Origin: Elusimicrobiota bacterium
GTDB taxonomy: Bacteria; Elusimicrobiota; Elusimicrobia; FEN-1173
NCBI GenBank assembly: GCA_016207625.1
Contig: JACQPF010000260.1
Location: forward strand, 1 to 5,150
Reading direction: 5' to 3'
Length of the DNA: 5,150 nt
Shown one piece after another: positions 1-5,150 of the stretch (position 1 is the stretch's first letter; the number at the start of each line of letters is the position of its first letter). The position numbers and the translations under genes were made by a program. A model generated the notes under the pieces. It was not told the DNA's origin, did not search any database, and was given only the letters and a program-made list of their open reading frames with translations.

Positions 1-1
1 C

Positions 2-28
2 AACCAGATTCTCGGCAACACCTTCTAA
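2..28 (+). CDS. 3' end of upstream gene, probably major capsid protein (partial)
   Basis: An open frame enters from the left edge and ends at TAA (26-28), giving the C-terminal residues NQILGNTF. Eight residues are too few to recognise a family. The capsid identity is inferred from gene order: in siphovirus-type modules the major capsid gene commonly precedes a decoration protein and the head-tail adaptor genes, as here. The stop codon overlaps the strong ribosome binding site of the next gene, so the two genes are probably co-transcribed and translationally linked. Confidence 0.5.
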   Translation, partial: NQILGNTF

Positions 29-36
29 GGAGGAGG
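26..36 (+). promoter_or_regulatory. Strong ribosome binding site for the FN3-like protein gene
   Basis: Bases 26-36 read TAAGGAGGAGG and contain two overlapping AGGAGG cores (28-33 and 31-36). The distance to the ATG at 46 is 9-12 bases, within the usual range. This is one of the two strongest Shine-Dalgarno sequences in the window and fits a product needed in many copies. It also fixes the start at 46. Confidence 0.85.
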
Positions 37-45
37 AACTTTCCT

Positions 46-1377
46 ATGTCCATTCTTGAGTCCCAACTATCACAGCAGGTCATCGCCAACCTGGCGGCCG
101 ATATCTTGGCGCCGGAACCGCCGGTCCTCGGCCTCATCCAGGCCACGCAGTTCGTGGACGGGTTCACGCCCAAGGGCAAGTCCCGCATCACGCTCAACTG
201 GACCGCGCCGGTCAAAAACGAGTTCATCGGCGGGGAGCTGTTCAAGAACCCGGACAACACGCCGGACTTCGCGGACGGCGCGGCGGGCGCAACGCACGAG
301 GCCCAATTCGATCCCATTGGGGCAGGCTCCTACACGGTTTATGAGAGGACCGGGACCTCCGGCTCCTCGACCAGCCTCTCCGCCAGCGCGGCCCATGGCC
401 AGCGCGTCATCAACGTGGCGACGCCGGTTCCCGGCGACATCGTGGCCGACGCCTTCATCGTCATTGAGGACGGCGTCACGGGCAAAGAAGAATACGTCCA
501 AGTGAAGTCCGTCAATACCGGCACGGGCGAGATCGTCCTGAAAGACGGACTCTTCTTCACCCACGCCTCCGGCGCGGTCGTGAAGCAGGTGACCCTGGCC
601 CAGAAGGCGGAGACGACCCACTACACCATCGATCTGCCCACGGGCATCATCACCGAAGTCGCGGGCGGCTTCACAGCCGGCAACAAGGTGTTGATCCGCT
701 ACCAGACCACGCTGCAAGACCTGGATCACTACGAGCTTTACCGGGTGCCTGGGAACGCGCCGGTCTCCGTCCCCACCAAGGCCAACGTGCTGGCGGCTTC
801 CGGCGTGGCCACGGTGAACGCGGTCATCTCGTCGGCGGCCACGTCCTTCCAAGACCAGACCCCGGCCGACGCGGACAACGGCAAGGACTTCAGCTACTAC
901 TTCTTCGCCGTGGACAGCCAGGGCAACGCCTCCAACCTCTCCACCGAGATCATGACGCAGAACCTCCACCTCGTCTTCGTGGAAATGGTCGGCACCGTGC
1001 CCCAGGCCCTGGCCACGGAGATCAGCACCAACAAGGTGGTGGTCTCCTGGGACGCGGTCGCGGATCCCAACGCCAACGGCTACAACATCTTCCGTTCCAG
1101 CGGCGCGACCTTCAACCCGGCCACGGCCTTGAAGGTGAACTCCACCCTCATTCCGAAAGGCACGGGCCGCGTCAGTTTCGACGACAGCGCCGGCAACGTT
1201 TCCAACCGCCGCCCGGCGGTGGAGGTGCCCTTTCCCCAGGACGGACAGACCTACTCCTACAAGCTGGAAACCGAAGACACCGTGACCTTCTGGACCGATG
1301 GGACCTCCAACGTCCCGGCGGCGGACGCCACAGCCTCCAAGACGGCCGGGACAGGCGACGGCACGGGCGGCCGGTGA
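46..1377 (+). CDS. Ig/FN3-like phage structural protein, probable capsid decoration protein
   Basis: A 443-residue beta-rich protein with no signal peptide or membrane segment. Two fibronectin-III-like units can be read. The first begins with SRITLNWTAP (46-55) and seems to resume at DLDHYELYR (225-233), ending with a YYFFAVDSQGNAS strand-and-turn (284-296). The second has KVVVSWDAVADPNANGYNIFR-like strands (330-350) and TYSYKLETED (402-411). Between the halves of the first lies an insertion of about 165 residues. It includes a segment with a 'GD.....I.DG..G.EEYV.V.SV' pattern (130-156) and a 'HYTIDLPTGIIT' turn (192-203), types of beta motif seen in virion proteins. The C-terminus (430-443) is a flexible Gly/Thr-rich tail. 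Sitting directly after the probable capsid gene and before the adaptor, it most likely decorates the capsid surface, as Ig-fold proteins do in other phages. A head fibre or neck-whisker protein is the alternative. The coding call is firm; the role is inferred. Confidence 0.85.
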   Translation: MSILESQLSQQVIANLAADILAPEPPVLGLIQATQFVDGFTPKGKSRITLNWTAPVKNEFIGGELFKNPDNTPDFADGAAGATHEAQFDPIGAGSYTVYERTGTSGSSTSLSASAAHGQRVINVATPVPGDIVADAFIVIEDGVTGKEEYVQVKSVNTGTGEIVLKDGLFFTHASGAVVKQVTLAQKAETTHYTIDLPTGIITEVAGGFTAGNKVLIRYQTTLQDLDHYELYRVPGNAPVSVPTKANVLAASGVATVNAVISSAATSFQDQTPADADNGKDFSYYFFAVDSQGNASNLSTEIMTQNLHLVFVEMVGTVPQALATEISTNKVVVSWDAVADPNANGYNIFRSSGATFNPATALKVNSTLIPKGTGRVSFDDSAGNVSNRRPAVEVPFPQDGQTYSYKLETEDTVTFWTDGTSNVPAADATASKTAGTGDGTGGR

Positions 1378-1383
1378 TGGGCC

Positions 1384-1698
1384 ATGACCCAGGACCTGGC
1401 GGTCCTCCATGTCCAGACCGGCGGAGCCCCCAGGGCCTTCGTCTTCACTGACGCCCACCCCCGCCCCCTGACGCCCGCCGAGGCCAAGCGGACCCGCTAC
1501 GTCCAAAACCTCCGGGAAAATTACCGGAGGTTCCAGGAAGCTCTCGCTGACGTGGAACGGTTCGCGGTGGTCTGTGAATTGTCCCAGGAGCGGATCAACG
1601 CCATTCGCAAGGCCAAAGATGAAGCCCTGGCGGAACTGGCCCGGAAGTTTGAGGCGAAGCTTAAAGCCTACGACGCCCGCATCGGTGGCTTTTTATGA
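1384..1698 (+). CDS. Small helix-rich phage protein of unknown function
   Basis: A 104-residue protein that I do not recognise. Residues 1-30 are mixed, with a short beta-like stretch (LAVLHV, 5-10) and a proline-containing linker ending PLTPAEA. From about residue 30 to 98 it is almost continuously helical and highly charged, with Lys/Arg/Glu/Ala-rich repeats such as KAKDEALAELARKFEAKL (76-93), compatible with a coiled coil. It starts 6 bases after the previous stop with only a weak ribosome binding site, and its end overlaps the adaptor start as ATGA (1695-1698), so translation is probably coupled to both neighbours. Its position suggests a minor virion or assembly factor, but no function can be assigned. 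The gene contains a 9-bp inverted repeat at 1507-1532. Confidence 0.8.
   Translation: MTQDLAVLHVQTGGAPRAFVFTDAHPRPLTPAEAKRTRYVQNLRENYRRFQEALADVERFAVVCELSQERINAIRKAKDEALAELARKFEAKLKAYDARIGGFL
1507..1532 (+). repeat. Perfect 9-bp inverted repeat (possible hairpin) inside the small helical protein gene
   Basis: AACCTCCGG (1507-1515) and CCGGAGGTT (1524-1532) are perfect reverse complements separated by an 8-base A/T-rich loop. No U-run follows, so it is not a standard terminator. The right arm contains GGAGG, but no convincing start codon follows at the right distance. It may be chance within coding sequence. Confidence 0.6.
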
Positions 1699-2288
1699 GC
1701 GCTCTTTCCTCCCTGCTGTCACTCCCCATCTCAGCGGAGTTGGTTGTCCTTTACACCAACCCCTTCCTGGTCTCTGAAACAACGGGCGGAGAGGTTCTCC
1801 CCGAAGAGGTCCAGCCGGAGTGGATTGACTGGGCCATGGAGGAGATCGAGAAACGGAGCGGCATGTGTTTCCGGCCCCTGCCTTTCACGGACGTTTTGGA
1901 CGGAACAGGAAGCGATGACCTCTTCACGAGTTGTTTCCCGGTCCTGGAAATCACACGCGTGGAGGAGGACGGCGTGGAGATCCCGCCCTCGGCCTACGTG
2001 GTCAACAAGCGCACGGGAAAGGTCACGCTCCGGAGCGGACGTTTTTCCGAGGGGCTCCAAAACGTCCATTTGAGCGGGACCTACGGCAAGCTCCAGGTCC
2101 CCGCCTTGGTGCAGAAAATCGCCACGCTCCTGGTGGCGAAGACCGCCCTGGCCGCCAAAAACGGCGCCTTGGTGGACAACGAGAGCCTGGGGGATTTCTC
2201 CCAGACGCGGAGCTTCAAAAAGTTGAACGACCAGTTGGACGAAGCCTTTGAGGCGCTCGGGCGGCGCTTTCCGCTGGACTTTGTGTGA
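1695..2288 (+). CDS. Head-tail adaptor (connector) protein, HK97 gp6 / SPP1 gp15-like
   Basis: A 197-residue protein with the layout of phage head-tail adaptors, which form a ring under the portal after DNA packaging. An N-terminal helix (about 38-56, ending EEIEKRSG) leads into FRPLPFTDVLDGTGSDDL (59-76). The FPVLEITRVEEDG strand (81-93) follows, then YVVNKRTGKVTLRSGRFSEG (101-120), a typical beta-turn pattern in which an inserted residue 'Y' is followed by a 'G.v.L..g.F' strand. After that come NVHLSGTYGKLQVPALVQ (123-140) and C-terminal helices (140-190). The DG-G, FPV-I--V and Y-G---VP spacing is what points to the family. It begins at an ATGA overlap with the upstream gene and precedes the stopper and gp10-like genes, the expected order. 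It could alternatively be named a DNA-packaging or connector protein, which means the same family. Confidence 0.75.
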   Translation: MSALSSLLSLPISAELVVLYTNPFLVSETTGGEVLPEEVQPEWIDWAMEEIEKRSGMCFRPLPFTDVLDGTGSDDLFTSCFPVLEITRVEEDGVEIPPSAYVVNKRTGKVTLRSGRFSEGLQNVHLSGTYGKLQVPALVQKIATLLVAKTALAAKNGALVDNESLGDFSQTRSFKKLNDQLDEAFEALGRRFPLDFV

Positions 2289-2297
2289 CGTCAATTC

Positions 2298-2633
2298 ATG
2301 GCCCGCGGCATTCCTGACCGCCTGCTCCTGGACCGCATCACGCTCCGAAGGCCGGTCCAGAGCCTGCTCCCCGGCAGCCGACGGCCGGTGTTTCGGTATG
2401 AGGTCGTGGCTGTCCAAGTTCCGGCCCGGTTCGTCGCCACCAACACCGCGCTGAACCGGGGGGTCTTGGGCCAGAAGGCCAAGAAGATTTTCCGGCTTTT
2501 CTTGAACCCCCGGGAGTTGCTGGAAAACTGGGAAGTGGTCAACGAGGCCACGGGCGAGGTCTTCGTCGTGACGGAGGCCAAGGCGCCGGCCGCCCACCAT
2601 ATTGAGGCGATCCTCCAGGAGAAAGCGACATGA
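2298..2633 (+). CDS. Probable head-closure (head-tail stopper) protein
   Basis: A 111-residue, mainly beta protein. It opens with RGIPDRLLLDRITLRRPVQ (3-21), similar to the start of many stoppers, which run 'DR.tl.rpv'. Strands VFRYEVVAVQVPARFV (31-46) follow, then KKIFRLFLNP (61-70), and a C-terminal VVNEATGEVFVVTEAKAP (80-97) that fits the family's 'd..tG..y.V..v..p' ending. Stoppers of the SPP1 gp16 / HK97 gp7 type plug the adaptor channel and receive the tail. Length and position between adaptor and gp10-like gene agree. The only possible ATG in this frame is at 2298, because the preceding gene's TGA (2286-2288) is in the same frame four codons upstream. The ribosome binding site is poor, so translation likely depends on coupling. 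Family assignment is mostly by context. Confidence 0.65.
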   Translation: MARGIPDRLLLDRITLRRPVQSLLPGSRRPVFRYEVVAVQVPARFVATNTALNRGVLGQKAKKIFRLFLNPRELLENWEVVNEATGEVFVVTEAKAPAAHHIEAILQEKAT

Positions 2634-3121
2634 TCGTGATGCGGGTCAAAGGCGGCGAACAAACGGTAAAGCTGTTGAACCGTCTTCCGGAGAGACTGCG
2701 GAACGCCGTGCTCCGGGCCCTGCGAGAGGCCGGGATCGTGGTCCAGGCGCTGGCCAGGGAGAAGGCGCCCGTCTACCGGGGCTTGCTTCGCCAATCGATC
2801 GGCCTGCGGTTTCGGGAGGAAAGCCTGAACCGCGTCGTGGGGGAAGTGGGCTCGGATTTGCCCTATGCCGGCGTGATGGAGTCCGGCTCCTCGCGCACCT
2901 GGACCCCGCCCTCCACCGGGCTCAAGCAGTGGGCGCGGTTGAAATTGGGGGATGAGCGGTTGGGGTGGGCCATCGTCAAAAAATTCCGGGACCGGGGATT
3001 CCCGTTTGAGGACGCCCAATCCTACTTGACGCCGGCCATCAAGGAGGCCTTGCCCAGGATGAAATTGATTTTTGAGGAACGGATGAAGGAAGTGATCCAG
3101 CAGGAGGGGGGAACCATCTGA
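2630..3121 (+). CDS. HK97 gp10-like tail-completion protein
   Basis: A 163-residue protein of the HK97 gp10 family, a neck/tail-completion component found between stopper and terminator. The family signature is visible: an N-terminal helical segment (12-43), then the 'A...AP..rG.L..SI' motif as KAPVYRGLLRQSI (45-57), and the strand VVGEVGSDLPYAGVMESGS (69-87), matching the 'v.v.....YA..vE.G' pattern. A later Trp-containing segment (101-127, K--G-------F-DRGFPF) leads to YLTPAIKEALPRM (132-144), like the usual C-terminal 'fl.pA' helix. The start at 2630 overlaps the stopper stop as ATGA and has AGGAG at 2617-2621, 8 bases upstream. A second in-frame ATG at 2639 has worse spacing. The family's exact role varies between phages. 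Confidence 0.8.
   Translation: MIVMRVKGGEQTVKLLNRLPERLRNAVLRALREAGIVVQALAREKAPVYRGLLRQSIGLRFREESLNRVVGEVGSDLPYAGVMESGSSRTWTPPSTGLKQWARLKLGDERLGWAIVKKFRDRGFPFEDAQSYLTPAIKEALPRMKLIFEERMKEVIQQEGGTI
3102..3107 (+). promoter_or_regulatory. Ribosome binding site for the tail terminator gene
   Basis: AGGAGG followed by GGGG lies inside the end of the gp10-like gene, 13 bases before the ATG at 3121; using the downstream G-run brings the spacing nearer the usual range. It supports the start at 3121, which shares one base with the preceding TGA. Confidence 0.6.
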
Positions 3122-3612
3122 TGGGCGCGCCAAGGCTCCACGAGACCTTGATCGCCGAGAAGATCGTTGAATTGATCGACCAGGCCCTGGCCGGGCCCAT
3201 GAATCTGAAGGTCGTCGCCATCGGCGCCCTGGAGCTGTACCCGGCGTTGGAAACGCTCTCGGACAACGTCCCGGCCGTGTTCGTCAAGCCCGCGCCTTCC
3301 ACCCAGTTGGAGCGGATCACCACGGGCCAGACCTACCGGGTCCTGTACAACTTCCGGATCGTTTTCGTCAAAGCGTTCGGCCCCAACGAGGAGATCGTCC
3401 GGTCCAAGACCGTGGATACCCAAAAGATCGCTGAGCTTCTGATCGACCACGTGGACCTGGCGGGCTTGGATCTCCCGAACGGGCAAGTGCTTTTCTCAAC
3501 TCTCAAGACGATTGAATGGGAGCCGCCCGAGGACAACCTGGTGGCTGCGCTGAACGCCGACATGGTGGCCAGCGCCCTGGTGTTTACCGTCGAGACCACA
3601 AGCCGAAAATAG
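3121..3612 (+). CDS. Probable tail terminator / tail-completion protein
   Basis: A 163-residue alpha/beta protein. It has an N-terminal helix (LHETLIAEKIVELIDQAL, 6-23), a central strand with the common terminator feature VPAVFVKPAP (50-59), the paired strand YRVLYNFRIVFVKA (72-85), a helix (98-110) and a C-terminal strand SALVFTVETT (151-160). This helix-strand order resembles the lambda gpU / SPP1 gp17 group, which caps the tail tube when it reaches length and binds the head. Gene order supports it: it follows the gp10-like gene and directly precedes the tube gene. No single invariant residue proves the family, so the name rests on fold pattern and context. The TAG stop (3610-3612) overlaps the tube gene's ribosome binding site. 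Confidence 0.65.
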   Translation: MGAPRLHETLIAEKIVELIDQALAGPMNLKVVAIGALELYPALETLSDNVPAVFVKPAPSTQLERITTGQTYRVLYNFRIVFVKAFGPNEEIVRSKTVDTQKIAELLIDHVDLAGLDLPNGQVLFSTLKTIEWEPPEDNLVAALNADMVASALVFTVETTSRK

Positions 3613-3616
3613 GAGG
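3611..3616 (+). promoter_or_regulatory. Strong ribosome binding site that fixes the tail tube start
   Basis: A perfect AGGAGG, followed by AAAA and then ATG at 3621, overlaps the preceding TAG stop. The frame stays open upstream to 3516, but that extension lies inside the terminator gene and has no ribosome binding site, so 3621 is the start. Confidence 0.9.
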
Positions 3617-3620
3617 AAAA

Positions 3621-4583
3621 ATGCCGTTCGCCGCATATCAGAAGAAGTTCGGATTCAAAAAGGAAGTGACGCGGGGCGTGTCGGAAGCCGCGCCCGCCAA
3701 GTTCCTGGCCGTGGGGCCGGAAAGCGAGATGGCCTACAAGGCCGCCACCATTCCCGACGACAAGATCCGGGGCGTCAAGGGCCGCTTCGCCGCCTCCCCC
3801 GGTGTCCTGGACGGCAGCGGGAACCTGAACCCCGTCGACTTGGAGGCCTCCACCATCGGGGACCTCCTTCTGGGATGTTTGGGGAGCGTGGCCACTTCCC
3901 AGCCGGACGCGACGAATTCCCCCACCGTGTTCCGGCACATCTTCTCGGCCTTGAACCAGACCAAACTCCCCAGTTTCACCTTCTTTGAAGACCGGGGGAT
4001 CTCGGTCAAGCGGTATCCCTTGACCACCCTCAAGAAGCTCGCTTTCACGGGGGCGGTGAACGGCAAGGCCCAGCTTTCCGCTGAGGTGGTCTTCAAGACC
4101 GAAGAGCCGGCTTCCGCCTTCACGGCCGTGTACGGGTCGCCCAAGCCCTTCATGTTCTTCCAGACGGACATCAAGGTGGACGGCGTGTCGGACGCCAACA
4201 TCAAAAGCTGGAACCTTTCCATCGACAACGGCGCCCAGGCCCAAAGGACCCTAAACCTCTCCCGCGACGCCAAGGACATCCTGGCCGTCAAGCCGCTCAC
4301 GATTGAAGGCGGCTTTGAAATCTACTTCGAGACCGAGGCCCAGCGCCAGAAGTTCCTGGACGTGGGCGTGGCCGCGCTGGACCTCATCCTCACCGGCGGG
4401 ATCATCGAGGACACCTTCAAAAACGAGCTCAAGCTCTCGCTCCCGGAGATCAACTACACCGAATACCCCTACGGCTTGATCGAGGACCTCTTGGGCGCGG
4501 CGGTCAAATTCCAAGCCAACATCAGTCCGAGCACGGGCTACAACATCCAGGCGACGCTGACCAACGCGGTCGCCGTCTATTGA
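3621..4583 (+). CDS. Major tail tube protein
   Basis: A 320-residue beta-rich protein that should polymerise as stacked rings to form the tail tube. The N-terminus GFKKEVTRGVSEAAPAKFL (11-29) fits the tube-protein opening 'G...E.t.G....p...L'. Further typical elements are a glycine-containing region with the DLEASTIGDLLLGCLGS helix (73-89), VFRHIFSALNQTKLPSFTF (103-121, the 'y.H.f.....lPs.T' pattern), repeated beta strands (136-200), LSIDNGAQAQRTLN (199-212), and a further beta/helix half (226-320). The two-part layout, with 'GGFEIYF' at 230-236, suggests a larger tube protein than the compact lambda type. It follows the terminator and precedes the chaperone and tape measure genes, exactly as expected. 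No sheath gene is present, so the tail is probably non-contractile. It has one of the two best ribosome binding sites here, as suits an abundant protein. Confidence 0.85.
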   Translation: MPFAAYQKKFGFKKEVTRGVSEAAPAKFLAVGPESEMAYKAATIPDDKIRGVKGRFAASPGVLDGSGNLNPVDLEASTIGDLLLGCLGSVATSQPDATNSPTVFRHIFSALNQTKLPSFTFFEDRGISVKRYPLTTLKKLAFTGAVNGKAQLSAEVVFKTEEPASAFTAVYGSPKPFMFFQTDIKVDGVSDANIKSWNLSIDNGAQAQRTLNLSRDAKDILAVKPLTIEGGFEIYFETEAQRQKFLDVGVAALDLILTGGIIEDTFKNELKLSLPEINYTEYPYGLIEDLLGAAVKFQANISPSTGYNIQATLTNAVAVY

Positions 4584-4587
4584 GGTG
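4582..4587 (+). promoter_or_regulatory. Ribosome binding site deciding the chaperone start
   Basis: GAGGTG, 6 bases before the ATG at 4594, overlaps the tube stop (4581-4583). A GTG at 4585 in the same frame would lie inside this site and have no ribosome binding site of its own, so ATG 4594 is preferred. Confidence 0.7.
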
Positions 4588-4593
4588 AACGCC

Positions 4594-4953
4594 ATGCAAA
4601 TCGTCTCCGCTAAAGAACTCACGGAAAAGCTCAAGAAAGAAAAGGTCGTGGAGGTGGGCGGTCTGGCCTTCCGCATCCAGAAGGTTCCGCTCCTCTTGCT
4701 CACGGAGGACTCCCAGGAGGACCTGTGGGCCCTGGCCCGCCAAGGCACGGAGGTCCTGGCCGACCGGATCAAGGCCCTGGCCACCAGCCCCAATCTCTCG
4801 ACCTTGCGCCGCGTCCTTTTGGCCGGCGTGCTGGATCCCCGGTTTTCCCCGGTCGAGGGCGAGAACACCGTGCCCATCGACTTCATCTTGGCCGACTACG
4901 TAATTTCCACCGGATTATTCATCGAGATTCTCCAGTTCTCCCTTCAAGGATAA
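4594..4953 (+). CDS. Probable tail assembly chaperone
   Basis: A 119-residue protein between tube and probable tape measure genes, the usual place of siphovirus tail assembly chaperones, which coat the tape measure protein and guide tube polymerisation. Visible features: a charged N-terminal helix (ELTEKLKKEKVV, 8-19), the strand pair VEVGGLAFRIQKVPLLLL (19-36), helices around 41-66 and 69-80 with the LLAGVLDPRF turn (75-84), and VPIDFILADYVISTGLFIEILQF (93-115). The 'v.v.G..f.i.k' start and 'll..g...P......vp...i......' end resemble Phage_TAC-type proteins. I see no slippery heptamer, and the next gene is in the same frame after TAA, so no classic G/GT frameshift product is evident. The name is mostly from position and general pattern. 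Confidence 0.65.
   Translation: MQIVSAKELTEKLKKEKVVEVGGLAFRIQKVPLLLLTEDSQEDLWALARQGTEVLADRIKALATSPNLSTLRRVLLAGVLDPRFSPVEGENTVPIDFILADYVISTGLFIEILQFSLQG
4946..4950 (+). promoter_or_regulatory. Ribosome binding site for the probable tape measure gene
   Basis: AAGGA ends 6 bases before the GTG at 4957 and lies across the last codons of the chaperone gene, supporting a GTG start there. Confidence 0.7.
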
Positions 4954-4956
4954 AGC

Positions 4957-5150
4957 GTGGCCGAGTTCCAGGTATTCTTCGAGGCCGTTGACAACTTCAC
5001 CCCGACCGCCGAGGGCGTTTCCCGCCAGATGGCAGAATCGGTGGGAAAGTTCAACCAATTCGCCAGCCAGCTTGTTGAAGTTGGGGACAAGCTCAACAAA
5101 AAGCTCGGCGATATCCCGCCCAAGTCCGAGGAAGCCAAAGGCTCCCTGTC
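4957..5150 (+). CDS. N-terminus of probable tail tape measure protein (partial)
   Basis: A GTG-started frame runs off the right edge after 64 codons plus two bases. The visible protein begins (M)AEFQVFFEAVDNFTP (1-15), then becomes helical and charged with heptad-like spacing (VSRQMAESVGKFNQFASQLVEVG, 21-43) and a proline-containing break (DIPPKSEE, 52-59). Tape measure proteins set tail length and are long, helical, and encoded right after the chaperone, so this is the natural reading, but 64 residues cannot confirm it. The gene lies 3 bases past the chaperone stop, in the same reading frame. A second small chaperone or another tail protein is the alternative. Confidence 0.6.
   Translation, partial: MAEFQVFFEAVDNFTPTAEGVSRQMAESVGKFNQFASQLVEVGDKLNKKLGDIPPKSEEAKGSL

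Noticed and set aside
70..1506. Long minus-strand open frame (478 codons) opposite the FN3-like gene
   Set aside because: Its translation is dominated by Gly, Arg, Val, Asp and His in no domain-like pattern, as expected for the antisense of a GC-rich gene. The plus-strand protein has clear beta-domain patterns and an excellent ribosome binding site.
1507..1532. Inverted repeat as a transcription terminator
   Set aside because: There is no following U-run, and it is inside a gene in the middle of an apparent operon.
1731..3133. Overlapping minus-strand open frames of 280-289 codons
   Set aside because: They lie opposite the adaptor, stopper and gp10-like genes, have low-complexity composition, and no plausible independent ribosome binding sites. 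They are antisense shadows in GC-rich DNA.
3516..3620. Upstream extension of the tail tube gene to an ATG at 3516
   Set aside because: It lies inside the terminator gene, lacks a ribosome binding site, and its residues are Arg/Gly-rich noise. AGGAGG before ATG 3621 is decisive.
3333..4244. Minus-strand open frame of 303 codons opposite the terminator and tail tube genes
   Set aside because: It has no recognisable protein pattern and spans two well-supported plus-strand genes.
4725..4991. The -1 frame within the chaperone gene as a frameshifted second chaperone
   Set aside because: Its translation is Pro/Gly/Arg-rich and extends only 13 codons beyond the chaperone stop, and no slippery heptamer was found at a suitable place.

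Overview
The window is a compact, all-plus-strand structural gene block from a tailed double-stranded DNA phage or prophage. It is GC-rich and nearly every base is coding. The gene order matches the head-to-tail morphogenesis module of long, non-contractile-tailed (siphovirus-type) phages: end of a gene that is probably the major capsid protein, an Ig/FN3-like protein probably decorating the capsid, a small helical protein, head-tail adaptor, head-closure (stopper), HK97 gp10-like tail-completion protein, tail terminator, tail tube, tail assembly chaperone, and the first 64 codons of a probable tape measure protein. No sheath gene lies between terminator and tube, which argues against a contractile tail. 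The host cannot be named from this sequence. GC richness, AGGAGG-type ribosome binding sites and ATGA/TGATG junctions only say it is bacterial.

Layout: bases 2-28 are the last eight codons and stop of an upstream gene. Bases 46-1377 encode a 443-residue beta-rich protein with two FN3-like units, the first apparently split by a long insertion. Bases 1384-1698 encode a small helix-rich protein of unknown role. Bases 1695-3612 hold the four neck and tail-completion genes, with overlaps or gaps of at most 9 bases. Bases 3621-4583 encode the tail tube, 4594-4953 the chaperone, and 4957 to the window edge the probable tape measure protein.

Inferred division of labour: the decoration protein sits on the filled capsid. 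Adaptor and stopper close the portal. The gp10-like protein and terminator finish the tail end and join it to the head. The tube protein polymerises around the tape measure protein with help from the chaperone. All genes look like one transcription unit. I see no promoter, terminator, RNA gene, insertion sequence, attachment site or CRISPR array, and no non-coding stretch longer than about 17 bases. Functional names rest on gene order and sequence patterns read by eye; no database search was possible. The most unusual element is the split-FN3 protein directly after the probable capsid gene. Nothing else clearly departs from known phage biology.
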